NCBI GenBank assembly: GCA_024699855.1
Contig: JAMPIQ010000003.1
Span: forward strand, 62,001-126,000
Direction of reading: 5' to 3'
Length of the DNA stretch: 64,000 nt
DNA from: Aphelenchoides besseyi
Taxonomy: Eukaryota > Nematoda > Chromadorea > Rhabditida > Aphelenchoididae
Shown here: in pieces, positions 23,467 to 35,098 of the stretch
How positions within the stretch are numbered: the stretch's first letter is position 1
Layout: each line of letters starts with the position of its first letter
The notes under the pieces: model-generated
Told to the model about the DNA's origin: nothing
The model's input: the letters and a program-made list of their open reading frames with translations, nothing else
The model's database searches: none
Translations under genes and position numbers: made by a program

Positions 23467-23908
23467 GTAACAACTAAACAATATTAGATCAATTAATTTT
23501 GTTAGTTTTAAATCAATCGGTCTACTGCTAGGAGAAATGGAAGTTAAATACGATTCATGAATATCCTTAGAAGTCGAATCACAATTTTGGTCATTTCGTC
23601 ATTGTAATCTGATAGTTTTGTTGTTGTATTCTCAATCACTCAACTAACGACTTTAAAGTTAAAAGAAATTCTCTTTATTACTTCAATGATCGAGATATGA
23701 CGAGAAAAACGAAATGAAAATCTTTAGAACAATAAGAGATCTAGATACGAGCAGGTTTCATTACCATTATTAGACGAGAAAGATAGCGGAGATCATATCA
23801 CGAAAAACTTAATAGGCAAAATAAGAACCCGTAAGAACAATAACAAAAGTGGAGACATAATTAGTAGAAAAAAACGAATTATTAGAAAACGAGCGAAACA
23901 GAGGAAAG

Positions 23909-25126
23909 TTATTGCACTTTCTTAATCGTAAAGATATCGCTCTAAAAACAAAGGAATCGGAACTAGGCAACTTTTTGCAACTTACTGAAGTTCCATGGTT
24001 TTTAGTGAATTCGTGAATCTCTTGTCGCAACATCGAAACCAAATGTTCATAGAATTTGGACGAGGAACGTGCAGAATCGCGAATCGACACAAACCAAGCG
24101 TTTAGAATGTCGGGTTGCAACATAGAATATTCTTTAGTCCAAAATGCAACCTTTTGACGATAAGACTCGTGACATCGTTCATTAACCCATTCAACCTGTT
24201 GACCAAACATACGCATCAGCTGATAGAAAAGTGACTCCAAATCATCGAGTGGAGCTACGTGCTAAAACAAAGATCAGTTGTTACTTCGGTATATCTACTT
24301 ACCGTCTCAACATAACCGGCACGTGGAATGTACGGAATTGTTCCACAAAAATGGCTACCCAATTTCACTTCTTCGGCTTCAAAGTTGCATTCACGCAATT
24401 GAGTCCAATTGTAGCCAACGGTCATTCCGAAGTCTACTAGCTTCACGCGCACAATCGAGTCGTCTTCGGCACGAACGGCACAAAAGTTCTCTAGTTTTAC
24501 GTCTTGAACACAAAAGTTCGATTCGTGCATTCCATTCAATGCAGAAAGCATCTGAAAAGTGAAAATGAAAAGATCGAATAGAAAGGTTCCTACGTTTCGA
24601 ATTGCAACCGAAATTGACTGATTGCTCAACTTCGAAACATCAGGATTATCAACCAACGTGCCAAGATTTGGGCCCATAAGCTCCATCACAATAATCGGTT
24701 CAAGACCATAGATCCACGAAAACGAGTGGAAACACGGCGAATACTCGTAATTCGCATCCGTGAGTTGTTTCAGGAACCAAGCCTAAACGCAGCAAGTTGG
24801 ATTGGCAAATGCAAAAACCAACCTCTTTGCATACCTCTTCGAACGCTCTCCGACGATCTTCTTTTCGATCCGATTGACAGTCGGAGACTTTTCCGGCCAA
24901 TTTTCTACCATCTCGAGCCACAAGTTCGAAGACTTTGGCTAAAAAAGATTATTGATGTAGAAAATCGTTTCTTACAATGAGCTCCATGCCCAGCGATCTT
25001 GCTAACAAAAAAGTGCACTTGATCGTTCGGCATTCGTCGAGACTGGAGATTCCAAGTAAACCACGGCGCTACTCCCGTGTAATCGAGCTTTCGGTTCATC
25101 ACTATATTCACGTTGTAGTCGGTCAT
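23909..25126 (-). CDS. Divergent CK1-like kinase
   Basis: Six exons run from the ATG at 25126 (MTDYNVNIVMNRKL) to the TAA at 23909. A splice acceptor TTTCAG lies 11 bases before this ATG and could be a trans-splice site or an upstream cis-exon. Kinase features: a degenerate Gly loop (SKIAGHGAHSKVFELVARDG), a beta-3 Lys in RKLAGKVSD, IVMELMGPNLGTLVD (CK1 hinge and following helix), a catalytic loop reading VQDVKLENF, VDFGMTVGYN (DFG), CGTIPYIPRAGYVETHVAPLDDLESLFYQLMRMF (CK1-style activation segment) and helical C-lobe. HRD is changed to VQD, but Asp, Lys, Asn and DFG remain, so activity is possible. It is not a close copy of the gene at 19246. The final exon adds only ten residues. Confidence 0.78.
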
Positions 25127-26477
25127 GTACGTCGTCTGAAATCAATGAAAGAGCGAAAATAAAATGTCAAAGAGCGAAACCGTCAACCAAATGGCAATCA
25201 AAAGAACTGGAGAGACGGAGACACCTTCGTGGCTGTTCGGAGATTTTTAGCGCAAAAACCGCCAAATGGCCGTCGAAACAAACGGAACAGAAATCGCGTT
25301 CGTTCTTTACATTTTCGATCAAAATTTGAATCGTTCGGGCGTGAAAGAAAACGTTGAAAACTACGAATTTCGTTAGACCTTTTCGAATGATCGTCATTCC
25401 AAAAATCTTCTGTTTGTTAAGTCAAGTAAGATTGAATTTGGAGACTATTACAAGGCAAACCAACTTCGAGAGCAGTAAGATTGATAGTTTCCGAAGCAAT
25501 TAGAATCTGGACATGAAAAGGGAAATCGCATTTTGAGTAGTTTAATCTGGTATTCTCCTGAAACAGGAATCAGTTGAACAAAATCGCTTCGGCAGCTTTT
25601 ACATCTGATCATCTTTCAATTAATTCCGTCAAGTATCAGTTGAGAGTCCAACAGTTAATTTAGTTTCTGGAGGTCTTAATCTCTCAACTAACTACTACAA
25701 ATGATCGATTCGTGAAGTTCATTTATTGTTGTCTGTACAAGATTGTTTGATTATTCATAACGTTCACATAAATCGATAGCTAATGTTCTCTTTACTTTTA
25801 AGCTTCTTCACGTGATAAAAACATTTGATGTTCGGATGTTGAATTCACTGTACTGTAAACTCGTTCTTTCGTTAATCGCTTTTTAACCGGAGAATTCCAC
25901 GTGTATTGCGTTTGTAAACTTGAGATCATTTCCGCAACTCTAGTATCTTAAGGATGGAGCTGTGTGGCTTCTGATATTTACACTCGATCTTAAACTGCTA
26001 TCGATACTGCAGCCACTATCCTAATTTCCGTCAAGTTTTGACTTTAATCGCAACTTTTGGTATCATTAGATGCTTTCAACTTGTCGTGGAAGTTTGACTT
26101 CGCAGATTGCTTTTGCACAAGATCTTCAATTTCTCAAACCACAGCTTTTAAGTAAACAGTCTAGTTGACGTTATTCCGTTGTCATTGATACGAACATAGA
26201 GTAGTAAAAATTAACCGGAATCTTACAAGCCGTTCAAATCAACTGTTATTGTTCTTGTAAGCAATGGGAGAGTTTAGTTAAACGTCTTGGTGAAGATGAT
26301 TAACAGATAACTATCTTTAATTCTGATTGCACGTCAATTGAAAATAGGCAAGCAAATGATAGCTTTCTTTTCGTCGCTACAAACCGATGAAATTCATTTG
26401 ATTAGTTAGAAGAATTTTGCTCATGAATGACTCTTCGCTTCAATCGATCTTCTGTCACGAATAGAATAATCGTCTTA
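25127..26477. other. Intergenic DNA
   Basis: A minus-strand frame at 25397-25167 (76 codons, CSVCFDGHLAVFALK) sits directly upstream of the kinase and could be an extra 5' exon or a separate cistron, but no joint is convincing. The rest, about 25400-26477, shows no gene and no repeat. Confidence 0.45.
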
Positions 26478-26482
26478 GTTAC

Positions 26483-26644
26483 TGTTGTGTATTGAGCGCA
26501 CTAGCATTGCGCCCCGCCCACTTAGTTATTCGACGGCCGACTATTGTCAGCCGGTCGCTGGATCTGTTCTTAATCGTTGTGTATTTGTGGCTCCTGTTTT
26601 TCACCCAATAAAGACCCCCGTCAAGTATTCTTCGGGACACATCA
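26483..26644 (+). repeat. Solo LTR, 162 bp
   Basis: The element starts TGTTGTGTATTG and ends in CATCA. It is flanked by an exact 5-bp target duplication GTTAC (26478-26482 and 26645-26649). An AATAAA signal lies inside near the 3' end. A second copy of the same length lies in opposite orientation at 32192-32353. TG...CA ends and 5-bp duplications fit a BEL/Pao or gypsy-type retroelement whose internal part was lost by LTR recombination. Confidence 0.8.
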
Positions 26645-26649
26645 GTTAC

Positions 26650-27435
26650 ATAAGTTACATTTGCGATATAATTTTTTTAATAAAGTAAACCGCGTTGGGC
26701 ATTCATACTTTTTTGTATGTGTTCCTTGAGTTGCTATCTCCGTACTAGTCTATTAGAATTATCTGCTCATTAAATGTCGATTAAAAAAGTTTGTTGCAAT
26801 CGATCATGGTTGTAAGTGCCGATTTTGATTTCCGTAACCCATTCACTGACGATCTGATTATTTGAAGAGGAAATTTACTTTTCCAATACCGGATTATGAA
26901 ATCACATCATTTGAAATAGTCTTTCAGTATGTGGTCCTTTTCCGTGCATTTGATTAAAGTTGAATGGAGTTATTCGAAATTCTTCCGATCAAACAAACTT
27001 AATTGTCGTTTTGTTTTGTGAATATACGTTTGAAGTTGCTAACGTATTCGGTAGTTTTTTATTTCAATTCACAAATCATATCCCAGATACCATCTAATCA
27101 TTTTATGAGATTTCCTGTTCCTTTAAAAACTTTTGCTTCGGCGGTTATAAGTTCTTTGGTGCACATCTGAACGTTGATTATACTTTCACTAAGATTTGTA
27201 GTTGATGGTTTTAACGTTTTCTTGCAATTACATTCAGATACCTTTGTTCTTGATGTAACGACATTAGATTCTTTAGTTGGAAATTCCGCATCATGAAGTT
27301 TTCTATTTTTCAATCTGCTGTAAGTTTATTCCAACCAAATTCAATATTATACCCAGTTACTTGACGTCTGCGTTTCGAGCTCTTTTTGTCGACTGAATGA
27401 GAAGAAGAATGTGACCACTTATAGACCTTCTTGTA
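26650..27435. other. Intergenic DNA
   Basis: No gene is supported. Short minus-strand frames (27098-27313, 27310-27519) have Lys/Ser/Val-rich composition without domains or joints. Confidence 0.5.
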
Positions 27436-27439
27436 ACCG

Positions 27440-28208
27440 ACTTCTCGTTGCATCACATCAAAAACTACATTTCCACTTATCCGTCCGACTATCTTTTGAC
27501 CATCATCTACATTGGACAATCACGTAAACTAACTTGTGATTATCTCGTATTGTCGTTTAAACGTAATCTTTTTCGTATCGCTCGATACGGGAACTGACAC
27601 CGTTTGGGTATTAGACGCAAATTATCCCGATTTGAGATCCGATAGTCAGACTATTGATGCCAGTAATCCGTGAGTTACTTTGAATGGAATTGAAGTAAAT
27701 CATCGTTAAGAAACTCAACAGTCATCGATAGCGGTCAATTGTTCAATTCGGTGATCGGCAATTCGGGAGTCTGTGGCGAGAAATTCATTTTAATTTGGCG
27801 CTGAACGCATTGCTGGTGATGTAGCAAAGATCGACACCGGCTGTGTTTTGGGTGCTATATCTTGATGCTAAGATTACCAACACTTCTTGTTCCTTGAAGG
27901 CTTTTAATTTGATTTACAATACGCTCCAACCGGATTACGACTACAATCTGCAGTTGTATACGACCGATTGTTCTAATGCGGGCATATTTGAAAAATTTGT
28001 TTTTACGGTTGGCAATGATTATTTGGCGATACCTTCGACGATTGCGTTATTGATTTGGAGCTTGAGTGATAGACGATGTGCGGTCAAATTCTCTTCATCA
28101 AAACGAGTTCACTACTCCCTACGCTCTAGGATTGCCGTTCACAGACACTTTCTGTGTGGAACGGGATATCGAAAACAACATTTCAATTTTTTATTTCTTC
28201 GATTGATT
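27440..28208 (+). pseudogene. Aspartic protease relic (cathepsin D/pepsin family)
   Basis: Fragments of an A1 aspartic protease occur in order on the plus strand but in shifting frames. They are DYLLTIIYIGQ (strand before the first active site), then FVSLDTGTDTVWVLDANYPD (first DTG with W), then LQLYTTDCSNAGIFEKFVFTVGNDYLAIPS (C-lobe strand pattern), and finally YALGLPFTDTFCVERDIENN (the conserved late ALG-L-P-F segment). The intron expected before DTG ends in TTTAAAC rather than an AG acceptor. Stops interrupt between blocks, and the second D-T/S-G is not readable. Some of this could be real introns I failed to place, but a decayed copy is more likely. Confidence 0.6.
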
Positions 28209-28390
28209 TTGTTCACGTAGAAGTTCGTTAGAATCGAATTCTTATTTTGTCACTTGAGATTCGATCAGAAACAAATGTCAGCTGATAAGTAGAGTTTATG
28301 CTTCTGTCCATTTCATGCGAACAAACTTATCCGTCATTCACTAGTCAAGTTAAACTTCTTATGTAGAACGAAATTTCATTTACAAGAAAA

Positions 28391-29404
28391 TCAACGATGT
28401 AGAATCTCCTTCTCGATGCGTTTGTAATGCAAGTACATCCAAGTGCCAATCATGATCATAATGAGCGATGTGACCGTGAGCCTACAAATAAATCAATTGA
28501 CCGATAAACAACTCACGTGCAAGCAACAGCAATGTGACATTCTGCGTCAATATATGTCTCTGTTTTGTAAGGAATGAATAAAACACTTTGACTGTAAGGT
28601 GAGGATGTAAGTTCAATCAACGGATACACTTGCTCTGCCTGAAACGAGTAACTAGGAAACAGGATGACTAGTTGGCTTATCTTGTTGGTGTCCAAGTAGA
28701 TACGAAGGGTTGCATTGCATTTATTTTCAGATTTGAACCACAAAACCGAAAAATTGGTTTCGTTTATATCGTTCATTGGAGTATAAAGATTCTCGAAGAA
28801 CGCAGAGATCAAAAGTTTTTTGGCTTGGGTTGTAATTTCGAATGTTTCCAAAACTGCTCCCGTCTCATTTAGAACATCAACATGACCAAAAGCATTCAAC
28901 TTGAAACGAATCAGATTGTCGTCAAAAGAAAAAGAATCACCTGGAAATTGACCAATTAAATTCAGCTCTTTAAGTTCTCACTTCCAACAGTCATCGAGTG
29001 TATATTACTTTCATTGTAGTCCACAACAATAGCCGAAATATCCAATTGTTCAAATCCTAGCTTGTAACTAAAGCACTTTGTAGATGTTTTGATTTTCAAC
29101 CTACGTGTCACTATCACTGCACTCAGTCACATTCATTTCCATGTAAATTTCATGCTTTTGATCGCCGTTAGCATGTAACAAAACGGAAAACTCTTCCGCA
29201 TGATCGTGGAAACCAAAAAAGACGTTGCTGGAACGGCAATCAAATCAAGAATCGAACAACTTACACTCCGCCGTTCTCCTCCTCATCGACAGCCAAATAT
29301 GGACGATAGTGGAGCGGAAGCCATTTGGATTGTTTCGCCACAATGTACTTGGATTGAACAGCTGAAGAACTCAAAACGAACATCAACAAGAAAACGAGCT
29401 GCAT
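28391..29404 (-). CDS. Type I membrane glycoprotein, unrecognised
   Basis: Five exons give about 275 residues. The protein begins with a signal peptide (MQLVFLLMFVLSSSAVQS). It continues with a mainly beta-like extracellular region bearing several N-glycosylation sites (NVT, NES, NET, NFS, NAT) and only a few Cys. It ends with one transmembrane helix (LTVTSLIMIMIGTWMYL) and a short basic tail HYKRIEKEILHR. Introns are 36-44 bp with clean GT-AG ends, and every joint keeps frame. I recognise no domain. The layout suggests a cell-surface or secretory-pathway receptor-like protein; the short tail holds no obvious sorting motif beyond Lys/Arg residues. Confidence 0.75.
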
Positions 29405-29575
29405 CGCAAACCCGGAAATCGACCGCTCGAACAACAAGAAACCAATTTGTCGGAATGACTGCAATTTCCAATTTCGGTCAAGGAGCTTTGGACTGATCAG
29501 CTAGAAGTCATCTAAAGCAAAGCAGTACAGTAATGGTCAGTAGTACAGTCAATAGAGTCCTTTAAAGATTAAGTT

Positions 29576-29941
29576 TTACGAGCTCGAGATTCCAGTTCTT
29601 TTGGTTGTTACGTGGCTTTGATTGTTTCTTCTAGAGACAAACTCATCGCTTACCTTCGACCCATAGGCGAATTGTCGTTTTGTTGATGGAGGCAGGGACA
29701 AGCGAAAGGGCCGAGCAGTAAAGGAGGCGGCATCCGAGCTTTTGGCTCCCCGATCGGGACATTCAATAGTTTTTCTTTTGAGTTTGTCTCGAGATCCTTC
29801 ACTCTTGCAATTTGATTTCAAATTATTCTTTATACTTTGAGTATGTCCAAACTGCAATTCAGGTTGTGTTCGAACTATCTTGCCTGCTAACAATAAGCTC
29901 TTTAGCTTTTGCAACAACTGATTTCTGTCTTGTTGGTTCAA
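29576..29941 (-). CDS. Unrecognised basic/Ser-rich open frame
   Basis: A 121-codon frame without an ATG is rich in Lys/Gln/Ser. It starts near QQDRNQLLQKLKSLLLAGKIVRTQPELQ and ends KRTGISSS. It may be a last exon of a gene starting further left on this strand, but no acceptor is obvious. There is no family match. Confidence 0.22.
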   Translation of the reverse strand: MNQQDRNQLLQKLKSLLLAGKIVRTQPELQFGHTQSIKNNLKSNCKSEGSRDKLKRKTIECPDRGAKSSDAASFTARPFRLSLPPSTKRQFAYGSKVSDEFVSRRNNQSHVTTKRTGISSS

Positions 29942-30124
29942 TTGTGAAAGCGCTTGCGTGAATATGAGTAGGCAATAAATATAAGATTCCGATGGTTCTA
30001 ACTACTGAAATTTTTATGGTTCATAAAATCAATAAAAGACGATTGAGATTGATGTGTAATTAGCGGTTAAAAGCAAATAAAAACATTGCAGTGACTTCTG
30101 TGCGCGCACAACAGTTTGTCGAAA

Positions 30125-30724
30125 ATGTCTTTCAATCTCTTCTTCACTTTTTTCGTTTGTGCAATGTTGATCGTATCGAGCCATGGATCAATTATCGGGA
30201 CGCTGATGGAACTGCCAATAGAATATTCACGTAAGCTCCTTACACAAAAATCCAACCATTGGTTTACAGAAATCCCGTCCAAGGAAACAATGGAATTGAT
30301 CAACGGGTTATCAGAGGAAGAAAAGAAGTTGGTCGAAGAAGCCGTTGAGAAGAACGGTGGTCAGTACAAATCGAACGACTTGGATGTCTTGACGTACATC
30401 AAAGAAAAGGACGAAAAACTTTACAAGAAATTTGATCATGAAATCGAACAAGTGAACGAAGCGATCAAAGCGATCGATGATACGGACACATTTCTTTTCA
30501 TTAGCAATCTTCGCTACGAGTTTGGAAGTGTTGATTTAAAGGACTTCAATACAGTTCTCCGTCAACTTGCCATTTGGCGAGCACGCGGCAAGAGTTTAAG
30601 CAATGATGGGAAACTAGAGATTTCGAATCACCTTCGAGGCGTTTTCCATACTGTATTTCGTAGGTTCGTTGTGAGATTAAAACGACTAAAAAGCGATTTT
30701 CAGCGCTTCTCCATTAACGTCTGA
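30125..30724 (+). CDS. Secreted FAR-like fatty acid/retinol-binding protein
   Basis: The ATG at 30125 opens a signal peptide (FNLFFTFFVCAMLIVSSHG), then about 170 residues that are almost wholly helical. The pattern IPSKETMELINGLSEEEKKLVEEAV, then DVLTYIKEKDEKLYKKF resembles the N-terminal half of nematode FAR proteins (helix, EE-K-LxE repeats, LxxLKEKxPxLYxK). FAR proteins bind fatty acids and retinol outside cells. The 3' end is uncertain. A GTAGG donor at about 30660 with a TTTCAG acceptor at 30703 would change the last residues; the unspliced frame ends at 30724. Similarity is to the family pattern only, so some doubt remains. Confidence 0.62.
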   Translation: MSFNLFFTFFVCAMLIVSSHGSIIGTLMELPIEYSRKLLTQKSNHWFTEIPSKETMELINGLSEEEKKLVEEAVEKNGGQYKSNDLDVLTYIKEKDEKLYKKFDHEIEQVNEAIKAIDDTDTFLFISNLRYEFGSVDLKDFNTVLRQLAIWRARGKSLSNDGKLEISNHLRGVFHTVFRRFVVRLKRLKSDFQRFSINV

Positions 30725-32186
30725 TTGTCCAACATTACTGTTGTTGATCGCAATAAACATTCAAACCATCAGATAATCACGATGAAAACTTAGCATCTGT
30801 AAATAAATCAGCATGTGATTGTTGATTTAAGAATCGATTGCTAGCAAATTTGTTTGACATTCAATGCGCAGTTCAATGTGAGTTTACAGAAGCGAAAATT
30901 GATCGCAAGTATTAAACGAACAACTTATATGTTACTTACGTCCATTCTATTGACCGCTTTTTGATTGTTCTTGGGCTTGACACACTTGATTTCTCCAGCA
31001 AACTCTACGTAAACTCCACCATATCAGATCCAATAAAAAACAAGGATTGTTTTGTTGTTTGAAGTCACGAACGTTCTTGAACTTCGAACAAGTGACACGC
31101 AAAGTCGTTAAATTTTTTATAGGATTCGACTATCGAATGTGACCGATAGATAACAGGTGGAAAGAGTGTTGAGGTGATCAAACAATCACAAAGCAATTGA
31201 TTTCTCTACGGACATATTCGGTCATGACTTGTAATCACCATCAATGTTGATTCATGTTTTTGATTGTTACGTAAAGGTCGTGATTTAAAACAACTCAAGA
31301 ACATGAAGACAATGAAAGAAACTTCTCAAGATCCATGGATTGGTCTCCTTCATAATCAAACGCACTTCTGCATGTTCCAATGGGATTCCGTAGTTCGTTT
31401 CGTATTATTCTTGAACGATTCAGAAATCTGGTTTTTGTCTCAAACTTCGTTTTAACGTTTATGTTCGCATTGTTTACTTCGTTGTTATGTTCGTTGGCTC
31501 AACAATCGATTTCCGTTGCTTTTCAATTTGTTATTTTTCAGTGACGTTAATTTACTTTATTTATACATCATTTCGTTTTCGGAAGGTTTTCTCGTTTCAT
31601 TCACTTGCAATTGTTATTCGAGAGCTAAGTCTACGGGCATTCTATTCACCCAGTTGATGACTGCCGTTTAATGGCCGCGCTCTTCAGTTCGTTTGATTCG
31701 TTCATGGCACTACACAGCGCCATCCAAAAATAATGCGATTTACATACGAAACGCACCGACAGATAGAGGTGGAGTCAATTTCCGTCCCTCTCTTTTCTAT
31801 TTTATGTCGACGACGAAACTTGCAGGTTATGCAAAACTGGTAGCGTTGAGTTGAATAGAAAACGTTTTTTTAGTAATTAACGCATGTTAACATCAAATCG
31901 CTGATTCAAAAGACTTTTTATTTAGGGCGTGGTCATGACAACAATATCAAGCGCAAATACTAATAAAGAAATAATCGAACAACTTGAGTATGATTATAAA
32001 AAACAAGGTGAAAAAACCAAAAAAGAGGATATAATGTGGATTTAAATAAAAGGGCAAAAAGTAGACTTATGTAAACAGATTATTTATTCCAGAAGGTGGA
32101 ACATAAGTTGAATTTTTTGGGAACAATGATGTCATAACACATAGTTTACGGATTTACGGTTGTAAAAAAGCGGAGCATTTGGGAAC
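30725..32186. other. Intergenic DNA
   Basis: No gene is supported. The frame at 31264-31455 has no ATG-plus-splice structure. I see no repeats apart from the solo LTR at the right edge. Confidence 0.5.
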
Positions 32187-32191
32187 GTCTG

Positions 32192-32353
32192 TGTTGTATC
32201 CTGAAGAATACTTGACGGGGGTCTTTATTGGGTGAAAAACAGGAGCCACAAATACACAACGATTAAGAACAGATCCAGCGACCGGCTGACAATAGTCGGC
32301 CGTCGAATAACTAAGTGGGCGGGGCGCAATGCTAGTGCGCTCAATACACAACA
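32192..32353 (-). repeat. Solo LTR, 162 bp, inverted copy
   Basis: On the minus strand it reads TGTTGTGTATTG to ATACAACA, so TGTTGT/ACAACA form perfect short inverted ends. An exact 5-bp duplication GTCTG flanks it (32187-32191 and 32354-32358). It is the same length as, and nearly identical to, the copy at 26483-26644. Confidence 0.83.
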
Positions 32354-32358
32354 GTCTG

Positions 32359-33577
32359 GCAATGGGGTATTCCAATGATCAACCCCATTTATTGCATCAA
32401 TTACAAGCGTTGCTCTCGCGGTTATGAGAAGGTCGTAGCTATGCATGAACGTGCATTCGGTAAGGGCCACACACAATTCAAATTGAATTCCTCTGTAGAA
32501 CTTTTGTTGTTCTTCGTTAAGCTTCTTTTTACTTTGTTTTAAAACATCTGTTGTTTGGGCGATCCAGTAGCAAAACTCTTGAAATGATCCTTTTCAAAGT
32601 CACGATAATGTAGTTCTTGGTTATCCATTGGATCTTCTCCTTTCTTCCAGTTAAAATGGCTAGAAACTCGTTCAAGATTTTTAATGAAATCTTGAAAAGT
32701 ATTTTTGGGTTTCGTCAAAACCTCTCTATTCTAGCGTTAACAGCATGACATTGTTAGCGATGGTGAGAGCCCAACGGATTCCTCCAAAATTGTTCTCGCA
32801 TATTGCCATCTGAAACAACAGAATATAAAACAAATATACGCGCGCAGTCCATTTCACGCAAACGCATTTTAGAGTGGCCAATGGATTGAAATTCAACGCT
32901 TTAATTGCAAGCACTTTCCGTGTTTCGGCCAAATAAGTTTGAGTAACGAAATGAGAAGCCGTGACTCCACTTACAAGAAACAAGTGGTTTGAATTAGATA
33001 GATGATTTTCGCTTGAGTCAACAAGAAAAAGTAGCTTAAGAGGAATATGAATAGGATCACCAGCATACGAGCAATCTAAAGTATCGAGGTTTTAAGTTGT
33101 CATAATTTTGTTGCATACTCATTCAAGGAATCTGATGGCCGGGTATTCGTGCGAATTCAATAAGCGTGTTCTTATGGCAACTCAAACGATCGATTTGCAG
33201 AACTCAAGCAAAAAGCGAATAAGAAATCAACCGTGAGAATCGTCGGGCTGAAAAGACGACGATCGAACTGCTCAACCACCCCAACGGTTTACATTGCGAC
33301 CGGGAAATTTAGTCTACAGGCTTTCGGTATTTTCCATCTCTGCACTGTAGACACTTCGTTCTGAGCTTCCAAATGGTTGTCCAGCGAGAAACGCCCGGCA
33401 ATAAACAATCACATCAGAAGTGAGAATGCAGCTGCTCATTGTTTGAGCGCAGAAGTCATATCAACAAAAAAATTTTGCAGCCTATCGACTCCTTCGACTG
33501 TACGGAAAATGCCGTTTATTCGATAAAAAAAAGGAACACGTGATCTAAACGAGAATGCTTTTAATGTCCGGTAAATA
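32359..33577. other. Intergenic DNA with a possible gene fragment
   Basis: A minus-strand frame at 32983-32726 includes FGGIRWALTIANNVMLLTL, somewhat like a membrane helix, but no neighbouring exons can be joined. Nothing else is supported. Confidence 0.35.
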
Positions 33578-34927
33578 CAGTGCTGGACAAAAGTATTGGT
33601 ACAGGGAAAAAATCGTTTAAATTTGACCACCTTTTGCTTCGACCACCTCCAAGAGACGTTTGTTTATACCGCAAAAGAGTTGCTTAATCGTTTCGGGTTT
33701 GATATTCTACGTGGATTGTTTGATGACGGCCAGAAGTTGAGCTTTTGTGTTGTATTGACCTTTCTTGTAAATTACGTCTTTCATCAGCTTCCATACATTT
33801 TCAATCGGACTCAAATCGGGACTACGTGATGGCCAGTCAGCAGTGGTAATGTTCTGCTCGTGAAAGTAGGCGGAAACAATGTGAGCGGTATGAATTGGGG
33901 CGCGATCTTGTTGCCAAGGCCACTTCCTGTTCTTCATGTCTTTCTTGGCCCACGGGATAAACGTCGTTTTAAGGTCGGAGAGATAGTCAGTCGCCTTGTA
34001 TTCGCTCTTGCACTCCTAAAAGCAAAGACCGTGTTTATAAATTTTGAATAGATGGTCAAAAAACACCGTAATCAGGAGTTTACCGGTAGATGAAATTGCA
34101 TCAAGCATCATGACCCATCTACCGCCCATTTTGGCGTTTGTTGCGCTCCAAATTAACGTCCTTGGTTTTGTATGATCCAAAATTGTCAGGGCCATCTAAA
34201 CAAAATCGTTTCTCATCGGAAAAGATCCAAGTTGAAAAGTCCGTGCCAGCAATCAAATGTCGACGTGCAAAGTTAAGGCAATTTTGGCGATGCGTCAAAG
34301 TCAGCGAAACTTTCTTTTAGATGTGATGATAGAAGACGTTGTCACGGTTCAACCATTGGCGAATTGTTCGGCGGCTTACATCCAGCTCCAAATTTTCCTT
34401 GATGCTACGCAAAGTGACAAGGTGATCGGAGCGGGGTTCGAAGATCACATGGCGTTTAATCCGACGGCGAAGGCGACCAGTGTATTTTTTTGACGACCCA
34501 TGGACTTACGCGGTTGTTGGTTGATCACGCTCATGATTATGTACTTGGAATGTCCGAGTTTTTTTGGCAACTGCTTGATAGGCCTTGAGACTGTCGTAGA
34601 GTTGACGGACCTTCGCAATTTCTTGGTCGGTCAACATTTTGGTAAAGCAGGAAAAATTGATGATTTTGCCAGTCAACGCCAAGAAAAAACCAGGCCAAAT
34701 GTCAACGTGAAGAAATGTAATTGCAATCGATTTTCTTCCCTGTCCCAATACTTTTGTCCAGACGATTTTCGACTGTTCACATAAACTTTTTCAATTTCTT
34801 GCTTGTTTTAGAATTTTTTGCAGCAATAATGTTAGAATTCGGTCCCAGGATCTGTACCGAAAAAAGACGCAAAATGGTCTGGTGGATTTCTAGAGACCTG
34901 CTGTCCCAAAATTTTTGGCCAGCACTG
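33578..34927. mobile_element. Tc1-like DNA transposon, decayed
   Basis: TA dinucleotides flank CAGTGCTGG ends: TA at 33576-33577 on the left and 34928-34929 on the right. The left end continues ACAAAAGTATTGGTACAGGG. A match to that same end, inverted, sits internally at 34733-34760 and stops at GTCCAG. The outer right end has a different continuation (CCAAAAATTTTGGGACAGC). The extra 34761-34927 segment may therefore come from a second Tc1-type insertion or a recombined terminus. Confidence 0.75.
33617..34637 (-). pseudogene. Tc1-like DD34E transposase, broken
   Basis: The coding remnants start MLTDQEIAKVRQLYDSLKAY (helix-turn-helix domain). They continue in other frames through FSDEKRFCLDGPDNF (first catalytic Asp), then WPWQQDRAPIHTA (second Asp) and WPSRSPDLSPIENVW (catalytic Glu). 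Spacing between the second Asp and the Glu is 34 residues, the Tc1 type. Several frameshifts and stops separate the blocks. A possible 3' intron ends TGCTTTTAG before GAGTGCAAGAG. Confidence 0.75.
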
Positions 34928-35098
34928 TAATTTTTTCTTAAGCCGACAAACTTGATCTTCCAAGTATTCGGGAAGCCAGTAGTCACTAAGTGATGCAAAA
35001 ACGCCGGCATTTAGTATCAATACCAAACATGAATTATCCTCGTCTTTTAATGTCTAAAAGCAGATTAAGGAAGTACATTAACATTCATACCAAATCTA

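Noticed and set aside
26483..32353. One 5.9-kb LTR retrotransposon bounded by the two 162-bp repeats
   Set aside because: The repeats are in opposite orientation, each has its own different 5-bp target duplication, and the DNA between them holds unrelated host genes.
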